Of a stretch of DNA of 49,097 bases, positions 40,384-49,097 are shown in pieces. The first letter of the stretch is position 1, and each line of letters begins with the position of its first letter. Source of the stretch: an uncultured SAR86 cluster bacterium (GTDB lineage Bacteria; Pseudomonadota; Gammaproteobacteria; Magnimaribacterales; AG-339-G14); NCBI GenBank assembly GCA_902629465.1, contig CACOQX010000005.1:1-49097 (forward strand). Direction: 5' to 3'. A model generated the notes under the pieces. The model worked only from the letters and a program-made list of their open reading frames with translations. It was not told the origin of the DNA and searched no databases. A program made the position numbers and the translations under genes.

Positions 40384-41278
40384 ATTAATTTTAAGCAATG
40401 ACGAGTTACTTAACTCTAAGTTGAGAGACGAATTTATTACCAATCTTAAAAAAGAAGGCTTCCAAAGTAGAAAGATTTTCTTTTACAAAAAAGGAATTAA
40501 AGAAGAAATAAATATTGAAAATCAACAAGGTAGTTTATTCAGTGAAAAAGAAATAATAGATTTGCGTCTTCAAGAAAAAAGTATCCTTAAAGACGATTTA
40601 GATTTTTTTTTGAGCTTATTAGGAGACGATAACTCAGATCGTATAATTGTTATTTCTTCGTTGAATAAAAAGATAAAAACATCTGCTTGGTTTAAAAAAA
40701 TATCAAAATACCTTGAAATCTCCGAAATTCAGCCGGTCTATTCAAATCAATTCAAAGATTGGATCAAGAACGAGGCAAAAAATTTAGATTTACTTTTAAG
40801 GGAAGAAGGAATCAATTTAATTGCCTCCCGAAATGAAGAAAATTTGTTATCTGCTTATCAGGAGCTAAAATTTCTAAAATGTTTGGACCAAAAACATACG
40901 GATTATGAATTTGTAAAAGATAGCTCTGAGTATCATGTCTTTAGCTTAATAAATAGTTGTTTGTCTAACCAGGTTTCAAAATCATTAGAAATTTTGGAAA
41001 TTATGAAATTAAATAAAGAAAATGAGCCAGGTATAATTGCCGTAATTCACCAACAGCTTGATCGATTAGAACAATACAAAAAGAATCCAAATTTTTTTCT
41101 AAAAGGTGTTCCAAGAGACTACCTTTCCAAGCTTAAAATAAAAGCAAAAAAAATATCGCCTCCACAAATTAAAAGCTTAAGAAAAAAAATTGCAGATCTT
41201 GATAAAGACTTTAAAACAGGTAACGCAGAATTTTGGACAGAATTAAGAAAAATTATTGTAAATTTTGGTTATATCTAA
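40364..41278 (+). CDS. holA: DNA polymerase III delta subunit
   Basis: Position after lptE; RIIVISSLNKKIKTSAWFKKI; LLLREEGINLIASRNEENLLSAYQELKFL; C-terminal helical region. Confidence 0.82.
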   Translation: MMRNQHKLILSNDELLNSKLRDEFITNLKKEGFQSRKIFFYKKGIKEEINIENQQGSLFSEKEIIDLRLQEKSILKDDLDFFLSLLGDDNSDRIIVISSLNKKIKTSAWFKKISKYLEISEIQPVYSNQFKDWIKNEAKNLDLLLREEGINLIASRNEENLLSAYQELKFLKCLDQKHTDYEFVKDSSEYHVFSLINSCLSNQVSKSLEILEIMKLNKENEPGIIAVIHQQLDRLEQYKKNPNFFLKGVPRDYLSKLKIKAKKISPPQIKSLRKKIADLDKDFKTGNAEFWTELRKIIVNFGYI

Positions 41279-42108
41279 CCTGAAAGTTTACTCTTAAAAG
41301 CTTTAGAAATTTGAAGATATTTTTCACCAGGTAATCCAGAACCTATTTTTTTACCGTCAAGCTCAACAATTGGAATAATTCCTTTGGTTGAATTCGTAAC
41401 CCAGATTTCTTCTGCCGAAAGAAAAGAATCTACTGGAATTTTAGTCTCTTCGTATTCCAGAGAGATATCTTGAATTATCTCTAAGATTACTTTTCTTGTA
41501 ACTCCAGGAAGAATATTTTCAGTTAAAGGTGGGGTGATGATTTTATTGTCGATACAGCAAAAAATATTACTTACCGCGCCTTCAGTAATGAATCCATTTT
41601 CAAAAAGAATTGTCTCAAAAACCTCATGATGTTTGGCCTCAGATCGATAAATGACGTTGGCTAATAAAGAAGTTGCCTTTATCTGACTTTTTCTCCATCT
41701 AAAATCTTCTAATAAAATTGCCTTCTCGCCAGAACTTGGAGAAAAATCTGTTTTCAGTTCATGAGAAGATACAAATATGGTTGGTGTTAGACCATTACTT
41801 GGAATATGGTCTCTTATAGTGTCTGTGCCTCTGGAAATTTGGACATAAATTACCTGATTGATAAATTTATTTCTGGAAATTACTTCTAAAATTATTTCTT
41901 TTAAATCAAATTGATTTGATAACGAATATTTTAAGGAAGATGTATTTTTTTTTAATCTAGTTAGATGAGCGCCAAGTTCGAAGGGTTTTTTATTTACTGC
42001 AATTATTACTTCATAAATAGCATCTCCAAAAAGAAAGCCTCTATCCAGTGGTGAGATTTTTGCTTCTTGAATATCTAAATATTTGTCGTTTAAAAAACAA
42101 ATTGACAT
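41275..42108 (-). CDS. Aminotransferase class IV (D-amino acid aminotransferase-like)
   Basis: ISPLDRGFLFGDAIYEVIIAVNKKPFELGAHLTRL; FENGFITEGAVSNIFCCIDNKIITPPLTENILPGVTRKVILEI. Confidence 0.9.
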   Translation of the reverse strand: MSICFLNDKYLDIQEAKISPLDRGFLFGDAIYEVIIAVNKKPFELGAHLTRLKKNTSSLKYSLSNQFDLKEIILEVISRNKFINQVIYVQISRGTDTIRDHIPSNGLTPTIFVSSHELKTDFSPSSGEKAILLEDFRWRKSQIKATSLLANVIYRSEAKHHEVFETILFENGFITEGAVSNIFCCIDNKIITPPLTENILPGVTRKVILEIIQDISLEYEETKIPVDSFLSAEEIWVTNSTKGIIPIVELDGKKIGSGLPGEKYLQISKAFKSKLSG

Positions 42109-43259
42109 TAATTTATTTCATCTTGCATGAAGAAACTATAAACGTAGAACATCAAAGACTCTAAAGTTGCAATGACAATCCCTTTTCTTTGCACATTATT
42201 TACTGCTACTAGATCTACAGATTTAATTGTTTCCCCATCAACTTTGATGTCTAATCTGTCTATAACTGAATCTTTTCTGATAGGTGCTTTTACACCTAAA
42301 TTTTTTGATGCCTCAATTGTAAGCCTATCAAAAGTAGGTTTAGTTAAAGTAATGAAGATATCCTTCTCGGGACCAAGTTCCAATTGTTCTTCCATTCCAC
42401 CCCAGACGTCGACTATAGATATTGGCTGATATTTGGCAATTATTTTTTTTGTTTGATAATACTTAAAACCATAATCCAGTAATCTTCTCGTATCTTGAAG
42501 TCTTGATTTTTCCGAAGCACTATTAAGAACTATCGAAATTAGCCTCATGTCTGCTCTTTTGGATGAAGCAACCAAGCAATATCCTGACGCTCTAGTATGG
42601 CCTGTCTTAATACCGTCTATTGAGTCATCTTGCCAAAGCAAGCTATTTCTATTTGGTTGCCTTATATCATTGTAGGTAAATTCTTTCTCTTTGTAGATCG
42701 AATATTCATCAGGAAAGTCCTTAATTAAAACTATACTTAATTTTGCTATATCTTCAGCCGTTGAGTAGTGATTAATATTTGGCAAGCCCGTTGGATTGGT
42801 AAAGTTCGTATTTTTTAACTCCATTTTTTGTGCATAGTCATTCATAAGACTTGCAAAATCTTCTTGGGTTCCTGCAATATGTTCAGCTAGGGCACAAGCT
42901 GCATCATTTCCAGATTGAATAATCATGCCGCGCATCAAATCTTCTATCAGAACCTTTTTGCCTTCTTGGATGAACATCCTTGAGCCTTCCATACGCCAAC
43001 ATTTTTCACTTACTGTTGTGGCGTCTTTAATGTTTAAAAATCCTTGCTTTAAATAGTCAGCTACTATGTAACTTGTCATTATTTTTGTAATACTAGCCAA
43101 CCCTGTTGAAGCTTCTGGATTTTGTTGAGCAATTATTTTATTTGTTTCAGCGTCAATGAGTAGAAAGCTAGAGGCAGTAATTTGCGGTAACTTAGGAATT
43201 AACGTTTGTGAGAAAGCTGCGGCAGAGAAAATAAAACTTATTAAGAGAATTTTTTTCAT
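42108..43259 (-). CDS. dacA: D-alanyl-D-alanine carboxypeptidase (PBP5/6 family)
   Basis: ASTGLASITKIMTSYIV (SxxK), SGNDAAC (SxN), DGIKTGHTRASGYC (KTG). Confidence 0.95.
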   Translation of the reverse strand: MKKILLISFIFSAAAFSQTLIPKLPQITASSFLLIDAETNKIIAQQNPEASTGLASITKIMTSYIVADYLKQGFLNIKDATTVSEKCWRMEGSRMFIQEGKKVLIEDLMRGMIIQSGNDAACALAEHIAGTQEDFASLMNDYAQKMELKNTNFTNPTGLPNINHYSTAEDIAKLSIVLIKDFPDEYSIYKEKEFTYNDIRQPNRNSLLWQDDSIDGIKTGHTRASGYCLVASSKRADMRLISIVLNSASEKSRLQDTRRLLDYGFKYYQTKKIIAKYQPISIVDVWGGMEEQLELGPEKDIFITLTKPTFDRLTIEASKNLGVKAPIRKDSVIDRLDIKVDGETIKSVDLVAVNNVQRKGIVIATLESLMFYVYSFFMQDEIN

Positions 43260-44206
43260 ATTTTTATTCTATACGCATAGTCAATTTCCTGACTCAGAAG
43301 AAAGACGGCCATTACATAAAAGGAACTTCTATTATAACGTGATAAGACATATAAATTTTTATGGCCCAACCAAAATTCTTTATCTTCAAAATTTATTTGT
43401 AAGTATTTTTTATTAGGTAAATCGATTTCAGATGCTAGTTCTAGGGCATCTGGTTCTTTTAATGAAAGTGATGTCTTGAAGTTTGAGTTCACATCATTTT
43501 TTGTAAGAGCCTCTGCTATGGTCGCATTTCTTTCCCAACCATGCTTACTCAAATAGTTTGCAACACTACCAATTGCATCAATTGGGTTTGTAACAATATT
43601 TCTTATTCCATCTTCATCAAAATCAATTGCATAAGATCGATAAGAGCTTGGAATAAATTGGCCATAGCCCATAGCTCCAGCATAAGATCCTTTCATAATC
43701 AGAGGATCAAGTTTTTCTTCTCTTGTAAGTAGGAGAAAATGCTCCAATTGTTTAGTAAAAAATTTACTTCGTCTAGGATAATCAAAGGCAAGAGTAGATA
43801 ACGAGTCTATTACTCTTTCTCTGCCAGTAATGGAACCATAACTAGATTCAATACCGATGATAGCTGCAACAATTTCTTTAGGAACTCCAAATTCTTGTTC
43901 TGCTTTTTCAAACTCCGGTAAAAATCTCTGGAGAAAACTAACTCCATTGTTAATTCTTATGGGCGAAATTAATCTAGATTTGTATTGAGCCCAAGAAAAT
44001 TTTTTTTCCGCAGGCCTATTCATGGAATTAATTATTTTTTCTCTTTTTTCAGCACTTTTAAAAATTTTTACCAGATAAGATTTTTCAAATTTATGTTTAA
44101 GAACCATTTCATCTATGAAAGATAGAGTTTCAGAACTTTTTGAATAATCTAAATGGATTAGAGGCACAAAAAAGGCTAAAAGCAAAAGCAAGCTTATTTT
44201 TTTCAA
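43256..44206 (-). CDS. mltB: Membrane-bound lytic murein transglycosylase B
   Basis: FGVPKEIVAAIIGIESSYGSITGRERVIDSLSTLAFDYPRRSKFF; AGAMGYGQFIPSSY. Confidence 0.93.
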   Translation of the reverse strand: MKKISLLLLLAFFVPLIHLDYSKSSETLSFIDEMVLKHKFEKSYLVKIFKSAEKREKIINSMNRPAEKKFSWAQYKSRLISPIRINNGVSFLQRFLPEFEKAEQEFGVPKEIVAAIIGIESSYGSITGRERVIDSLSTLAFDYPRRSKFFTKQLEHFLLLTREEKLDPLIMKGSYAGAMGYGQFIPSSYRSYAIDFDEDGIRNIVTNPIDAIGSVANYLSKHGWERNATIAEALTKNDVNSNFKTSLSLKEPDALELASEIDLPNKKYLQINFEDKEFWLGHKNLYVLSRYNRSSFYVMAVFLLSQEIDYAYRIKI

Positions 44207-45306
44207 GTCGTTCTCCTTAAAGATAAAATTATACCGATAGTAATCATATTAACCACTAATGCTGTTCCACCTTGGCTTATAAATGGCAAAGGCATGCCTA
44301 CTACAGGAAAGATACCAACTACCATTGAAATGTTTAATGTTATGTAGGCAGCTAAAATAATTGAAAGCGTTGCTGAAACCAATTTTGCAAATTTGGAATT
44401 ACTGCTTTTAGCAACATATAAGAGACGATGAATTAAAAAAGCATAAAGAAGAAAAAGCCCAAGAGCACCTAAAAATCCAAACTCCTCAACAATTACTGCA
44501 AAAATAAAATCAGTGTGGCTTTCGGGTATAAAATCCAGTTGGCTTTGACTTCCTTCCATATAGCCCTTTCCAAAAAATTGCCCAGATCCGATGGCAATCT
44601 TTGATTGGGCAATATTCCATCCGGAACCTAAAGCATCAGCTTCGGGACTAATAAAGGTATATATTCTCTCTTTTTGATAATCCATCAGGCTCATCCACAA
44701 GAAAGGAAGAGTTCCAATGCCTCCTAAAAAACTATAAATAATAAATCTCCAAGGTAGGCCAGACAAAATTATTGGCATTATTCCGGAGAGCAAAACTATA
44801 GCTGAGGTGCCAAAATCTGGCTGAAGGAAAACTAAAATAAAGGCTACCAATGTCGTAACCAGGACAATTATCCAGTCTGATAATTTTATCTGTGGATTTC
44901 GTGTTAAGTATGCTGCTGCAGAAATAGGTAATAAAAATCTCATTAGCTCAGAAGGTTGAAACCCAATGAAACCTAAATTTATCCATCGATTCGTAGTTCC
45001 AGAATTGGGTAAAACTAAAACTAAAACCAAAAAAAAGAAACCTATCCAGACTGCGTTCAAATAAAAAGGTTCCATTTTTCTAAAATTAGACATTGCCGCA
45101 GTAATCATCAAGATTGCTCCAAGAAAAAAGTACATTGCTTGCCTTAAAACCAGTGTATAGGACCCACTAGCGCTATAAATCATCGCCAACCCAAAAAAAC
45201 CCAGAAGAAAAACCGTAAGAACAATAGAATAATCAAAATTTAATAAATTTCTCCTTCGATTTAATTTGATATCTACTGAAAAACTTAATGGCTTATTCTG
45301 CATCAA
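44203..45306 (-). CDS. rodA: Rod shape-determining SEDS protein RodA
   Basis: About 10 TM segments; SQSQLDFIPESHTDFIFAVIVEEFGFLGAL; GMPLPFISQGGTALV. Confidence 0.96.
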   Translation of the reverse strand: MMQNKPLSFSVDIKLNRRRNLLNFDYSIVLTVFLLGFFGLAMIYSASGSYTLVLRQAMYFFLGAILMITAAMSNFRKMEPFYLNAVWIGFFFLVLVLVLPNSGTTNRWINLGFIGFQPSELMRFLLPISAAAYLTRNPQIKLSDWIIVLVTTLVAFILVFLQPDFGTSAIVLLSGIMPIILSGLPWRFIIYSFLGGIGTLPFLWMSLMDYQKERIYTFISPEADALGSGWNIAQSKIAIGSGQFFGKGYMEGSQSQLDFIPESHTDFIFAVIVEEFGFLGALGLFLLYAFLIHRLLYVAKSSNSKFAKLVSATLSIILAAYITLNISMVVGIFPVVGMPLPFISQGGTALVVNMITIGIILSLRRTT

Positions 45307-47119
45307 ATCCTCCTGTGTAAAAATTTATTGCTGATTTAACGATTGGGGCTGCAACTTCACTTCCTGATTCACCATTTTCTATGATGACCGCTACAACTAG
45401 TTTTGGATCTTCTAATGGTCCATAGCCAACGAAAAGAGCATGATCTCGTAATGCGGGGTTTTCACGAATTGCGTCGTATTCTTTACCCGGAAGAATACTT
45501 TTGATTTGTGCAGTACCAGTTTTACCTGCAATAACAGCTGAATTGGGATCAAAAATTTTATGAGCTGTTCCATTTCTTGCAGAAATCACATCAACTAGGG
45601 CTTGTTCCATTTTTTCCCAAGCTTTATTGTCAGAAAGTTGAATTTCAGCTATTTTTTTTGGTTCAAAGGATTTTTCGTCTTCCGGCTGTATAAATTGAGG
45701 CTGATAAATTACTCCTTTGTTTGCTAGACCTGAATAAGCCATCGCTAATTGAATTGGTGTGGCTAAAATATAACCTTGCCCTATTCCTAAATTTATTGTG
45801 TCGCCTTTGAACCAAAAATCTCCTTTGTAACCTAACTTCCATTTTTTATCAGGAAGAAGACCATTGGCTTCAAAGTCAGTTAGACCTGTTTTTTTACCAA
45901 ATCCAAAACTGTCGAGCATTGGCCTTATCCCCGCTAAAGTTAAATCAAAAGCGATGGTATAAAAATATACATCAGAGGATTCTGCAATCGCTTTCCTCAT
46001 GTCTACTCTTCCGTGTCCATTCTCTTTCCAGCCCCGATAAGGCCTTGGATCTCCCTCGACATAAAATTCACCATCGTCTTTAATTTTTTTATCCCAACTT
46101 ATTACTTCGTTTTCTATCGCAGCTAGACCTACAAAAGGCTTCAAAGTTGATGCAGGAGGATATTGCCCAGAAATGGCTCTATTAAAAATTGGGCTTTCTT
46201 TATTTGAAAATAAACTTTCTACCTCATCGGTATCCACAATTGAATTTAATATATTTGGATTGAATGAGGGAGAGCTAATCAAAGCTCTAACCAAGCCGGT
46301 TTTTGGCTCCAAGGCTACTAGCGCACCTCTTCTATTTTCAAAAAGCTTAAAGAGATAGTCTTGCAATTTTTGATCAATAGTTAAGTAAATATCTTTACCG
46401 TCTTCTGCTCCTTGAGTGTCTAAAATCCTTACCAATTTTCCTTCAACATCTCTTTCTTGAGTTTGAATACCAGGTTTGCCTCTTAAAACGTAGTCAAACT
46501 CTTTTTCAATACCTGTTTTTCCAATTTGAGTGTTTTGTAGTTCAGCTAAAAGCTTTTCTCTTTTAATATCATCGGACGAAATATCTCCAACGTAACCTAA
46601 CACGTGAGCCAAGGTCTCTTCATGAAGAACATACCTTTTAAGAGTAGCTTTTACTTCGATACCTGAAATTGAGTCTAGGTTTACTTTGGCTTTAGCAATC
46701 TGTTCTTCATTAAGAGCCTTCACCAAAGGAAAGGAATCAAATTTCTTTACTTTTTTTATACCCCTAGAGAAGTTTTCCTCCAAAAGTTCATAAGGCACAT
46801 CTAATAAATTAGACAAAGTTAAAATGGTTTCGGCAGAATCTTCAATGTAGGCTGGAGTGACGTAAAGATCTCGCTGGACAATATTTTCTGCTAATAAAGT
46901 CCCATTTCTATCATATATGAAACCTCTTACAGGACTAATGGGTTTTTGATAAATCCTATTTGACTCAGCTATTGTTTGATATTTATCTCCTTGAAATAAA
47001 GTTAAATTCAAAACTTGAAAAAGTGATATTGAAAAAAGAAAAATAAAAGGTGATAAAAAAAATAAAGCCCTAGAATATTCTTCTCCTGTTTTGAATCTTT
47101 CTCTAGAAAAATTATTCAT
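45293..47119 (-). CDS. mrdA: Penicillin-binding protein 2
   Basis: GQYPPASTLKPFVGLAAIE (SxxK), SSDVYFYTIA, VIAGKTGTAQIK; overlaps rodA by 14 nt. Confidence 0.96.
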   Translation of the reverse strand: MNNFSRERFKTGEEYSRALFFLSPFIFLFSISLFQVLNLTLFQGDKYQTIAESNRIYQKPISPVRGFIYDRNGTLLAENIVQRDLYVTPAYIEDSAETILTLSNLLDVPYELLEENFSRGIKKVKKFDSFPLVKALNEEQIAKAKVNLDSISGIEVKATLKRYVLHEETLAHVLGYVGDISSDDIKREKLLAELQNTQIGKTGIEKEFDYVLRGKPGIQTQERDVEGKLVRILDTQGAEDGKDIYLTIDQKLQDYLFKLFENRRGALVALEPKTGLVRALISSPSFNPNILNSIVDTDEVESLFSNKESPIFNRAISGQYPPASTLKPFVGLAAIENEVISWDKKIKDDGEFYVEGDPRPYRGWKENGHGRVDMRKAIAESSDVYFYTIAFDLTLAGIRPMLDSFGFGKKTGLTDFEANGLLPDKKWKLGYKGDFWFKGDTINLGIGQGYILATPIQLAMAYSGLANKGVIYQPQFIQPEDEKSFEPKKIAEIQLSDNKAWEKMEQALVDVISARNGTAHKIFDPNSAVIAGKTGTAQIKSILPGKEYDAIRENPALRDHALFVGYGPLEDPKLVVAVIIENGESGSEVAAPIVKSAINFYTGGFDAE

Positions 47120-47120
47120 T

Positions 47121-47447
47121 TCAATTCAAAGCAGGATCCCAAAGACTTTCCAAATCATACAATGCTCTTGAGTCCTTAGACATAATGTTTATTACAAAAT
47201 CACCCAAGTCTAAAAGAATCCATTCACTAGAGTTTTGGCCTTCAACCCCGCTGATTGATATTTTATTACTTTTCAAATCTTCTAATAATTTATCTTTTAT
47301 AGCCGACATATGACGGGAAGAAGTTCCTGAAGTTATGACCAAAAAATCTGTAAAACTGTTTAATTTTGATAGATCCAAGAATATTGTATTTTGTGCCTTT
47401 ATCTCTTCTAAACTATTTTGAATAATTTTTTTTGATTTTTTGGGCAT
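47121..47447 (-). CDS. rsfS: Ribosome silencing factor RsfS
   Basis: AQNTIFLDLSKLNSFTDFLVITSGTSSRHMSAIKDKL; GDFVINIMSKDSRALYDLESLW. Confidence 0.93.
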   Translation of the reverse strand: MPKKSKKIIQNSLEEIKAQNTIFLDLSKLNSFTDFLVITSGTSSRHMSAIKDKLLEDLKSNKISISGVEGQNSSEWILLDLGDFVINIMSKDSRALYDLESLWDPALN

Positions 47448-47454
47448 TTAAACT

Positions 47455-48078
47455 TTAATAAAGAGATTTACTTGAGATGTATTCCAATACTTGATCATCA
47501 ACTATGCCTTTTAGGTTTTCATTATTCTTTAATTTTAGTCTAACGTCTGTTGAAGATATGTTTATCAAATCGTTTTTTAAAATGAGAATTTTTCCATGAC
47601 CAGAAAAAAAATCTTCATAATCAGGTGATATTTTACTTTCTAACTCCCTATTAAGTCCTAAACTGTCATTCAATTTTCTTTCCAAAACTAAAAGCGAACA
47701 CAAAGACAAAATGTTTTCCCAATTTTTCCAAGTTGTAAAGCTATATAAAGAATCCAAACCTATAATTAAAGATAGATGTTTTTTGGGATAAATGTCTTTG
47801 AGGTATTTAAGCGTCTCGTAAGTATAGGATTTGGTTTTATTTTTTAATTCAATATCATTCAGCTTAATATTTTTATTTTGTTTAAAAGCTATTTCTAGCA
47901 TTTTTAGACGATGCTTCTCGTCAGTTTGAATATCTTTGTTGTGAGGTGATTCATAATTTGGAATGACCTGGATTTCATCAATAATTTTTAGATCGCTGAT
48001 GTATTTTAGAGATTGAGTGTGGCCTTTATGAACTGGATCGAATGCTCCACCAAAGATACCTAATCTTTTTATCATCAA
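47455..48078 (-). CDS. nadD: Nicotinate-nucleotide adenylyltransferase
   Basis: RLGIFGGAFDPVHKGHTQ; LIIGLDSLYSFTTWKNWENI; ISSTDVRLKLKN. Confidence 0.94.
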   Translation of the reverse strand: MMIKRLGIFGGAFDPVHKGHTQSLKYISDLKIIDEIQVIPNYESPHNKDIQTDEKHRLKMLEIAFKQNKNIKLNDIELKNKTKSYTYETLKYLKDIYPKKHLSLIIGLDSLYSFTTWKNWENILSLCSLLVLERKLNDSLGLNRELESKISPDYEDFFSGHGKILILKNDLINISSTDVRLKLKNNENLKGIVDDQVLEYISSKSLY

Positions 48079-49097
48079 TTATGATCTAAGTTGTCCTTGG
48101 CCTTTAATTACAAATTTCTGACTTGTTAAGCCTTCCAATCCAACAGGTCCTCTAGCATGCAACTTATCCGTGGATATGCCTACTTCAGCTCCGAGTCCAT
48201 ACTCAAATCCATCTGCATAACAAGTTGGCAGATTATGCATAACCGATGAAGAATCAACTTCATTGAAAAAAATTTCTACCGCTGAAAAATTCTCAGAAAC
48301 AATAGAGTCGGTATGACCAGAGCCATACTTATTTATATGCGAGATTGCCGCTTGAAGATCTGTAACAACTTTCACAGAAAGAATTGGAGCAAGATACTCT
48401 GTAATCCAATCATCATCTGAAGCAGATTTAACATCGATAACTTTTTTAGTTTTTTCACAACCTCTTATTTCTACGCCCAATTTATCCAACTCAGCTTTAA
48501 TCTCTGGCAAAACTTTTGCTGCTACCTCTTCTGAAGTTAGCAAAGTCTCCATCGTTCCACAGATTCCGTAACGATATGTTTTTGCATTTACGGATATTTC
48601 TATGGCTTTTTTTAAGTCAGCATCCTTATCTATGAAGACATGACACAAACCTTCATAATGTTTGAGCACAGGAATTTTGGCTTCATCAGAAACAACTTTA
48701 ATTAAACTTTTTCCGCCTCTAGGAATTAATAAATCGATATCTCCTTCCCGCTTAATCATTTCTCCTACAAGCTTCCTATCTTGATTTTTGATAAGCTGTA
48801 TAGAGTATTTAGGCAATGATGCTTTATCCAAACCATCCTGCATGCACTCCTCAATTACAGCATTAGAATTAGCTGCTTCAGATCCTCCCCTTAAGATACA
48901 TGCATTACCAGACTTCAAGCATAATGCAGATGCGTCTGCAGTAACATTTGGCCGAGATTCATAAATAATCCCTATCACACCAAGAGGAACACGCATTTTT
49001 GATACTTCGAAACCAGATGGCGAAGTGTGGGGTTGATCCGTTTGACCTACTGGATCGTCTAAATTTATGACTTTATCTAATCCAGAAATCATTGAAT
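48079..49097 (-). CDS. proA: Gamma-glutamyl phosphate reductase, N-terminus beyond window edge
   Basis: VPLGVIGIIYESRPNVTADASALCLKSGNACILRGGSEA; frame remains open to base 49097. Confidence 0.96.
   Translation of the reverse strand, partial: SMISGLDKVINLDDPVGQTDQPHTSPSGFEVSKMRVPLGVIGIIYESRPNVTADASALCLKSGNACILRGGSEAANSNAVIEECMQDGLDKASLPKYSIQLIKNQDRKLVGEMIKREGDIDLLIPRGGKSLIKVVSDEAKIPVLKHYEGLCHVFIDKDADLKKAIEISVNAKTYRYGICGTMETLLTSEEVAAKVLPEIKAELDKLGVEIRGCEKTKKVIDVKSASDDDWITEYLAPILSVKVVTDLQAAISHINKYGSGHTDSIVSENFSAVEIFFNEVDSSSVMHNLPTCYADGFEYGLGAEVGISTDKLHARGPVGLEGLTSQKFVIKGQGQLRS

Noticed and set aside
48079-49097. Shortened proA (337 aa) as a gene truncation
   Set aside because: Frame is open to the window edge; truncation is an artefact of the window boundary

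Overview
The window is about 49 kb of AT-rich, very gene-dense bacterial chromosome. Gene content and order (lpxC-secA-argJ, bamD/rluD, aroQ-accB-accC, leuS-lptE-holA, proA-nadD-rsfS-mrdA-rodA-mltB-dacA) point to a streamlined gammaproteobacterium. A marine SAR86-like lineage is my guess, inferred only from composition and gene mix. Core housekeeping genes occupy about 1-7 kb and 21-49 kb. Between them is a 14 kb accessory block (about 7.0-21.1 kb): MFS transporter, amidohydrolase, enoyl-CoA hydratase, redoxin, fatty-acid desaturase, epoxide hydrolase, lipoprotein, metal-type TonB receptor, alpha/beta hydrolase, sulfatase and SDR. Two stand-alone tRNA genes, Ala(TGC) and Ile(GAT), lie inside it. 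I found no mobile element, phage, CRISPR, toxin-antitoxin or defence system, and no clear undescribed multi-gene system. The most interesting observations are: (i) single-domain remnants of normally multidomain proteins at syntenic positions (solo DsbD alpha domain upstream of aroQ; solo ThiE-like domain downstream of argJ; SecA without its zinc tail); (ii) the Ile/Ala tRNA pair sitting outside an rRNA operon; (iii) a TonB receptor with two Glu/His-rich segments beside a His-rich small secreted protein; (iv) a small membrane ORF overlapping a desaturase; (v) convergent genes with interlocked stop codons and divergent genes only 14-22 bp apart.
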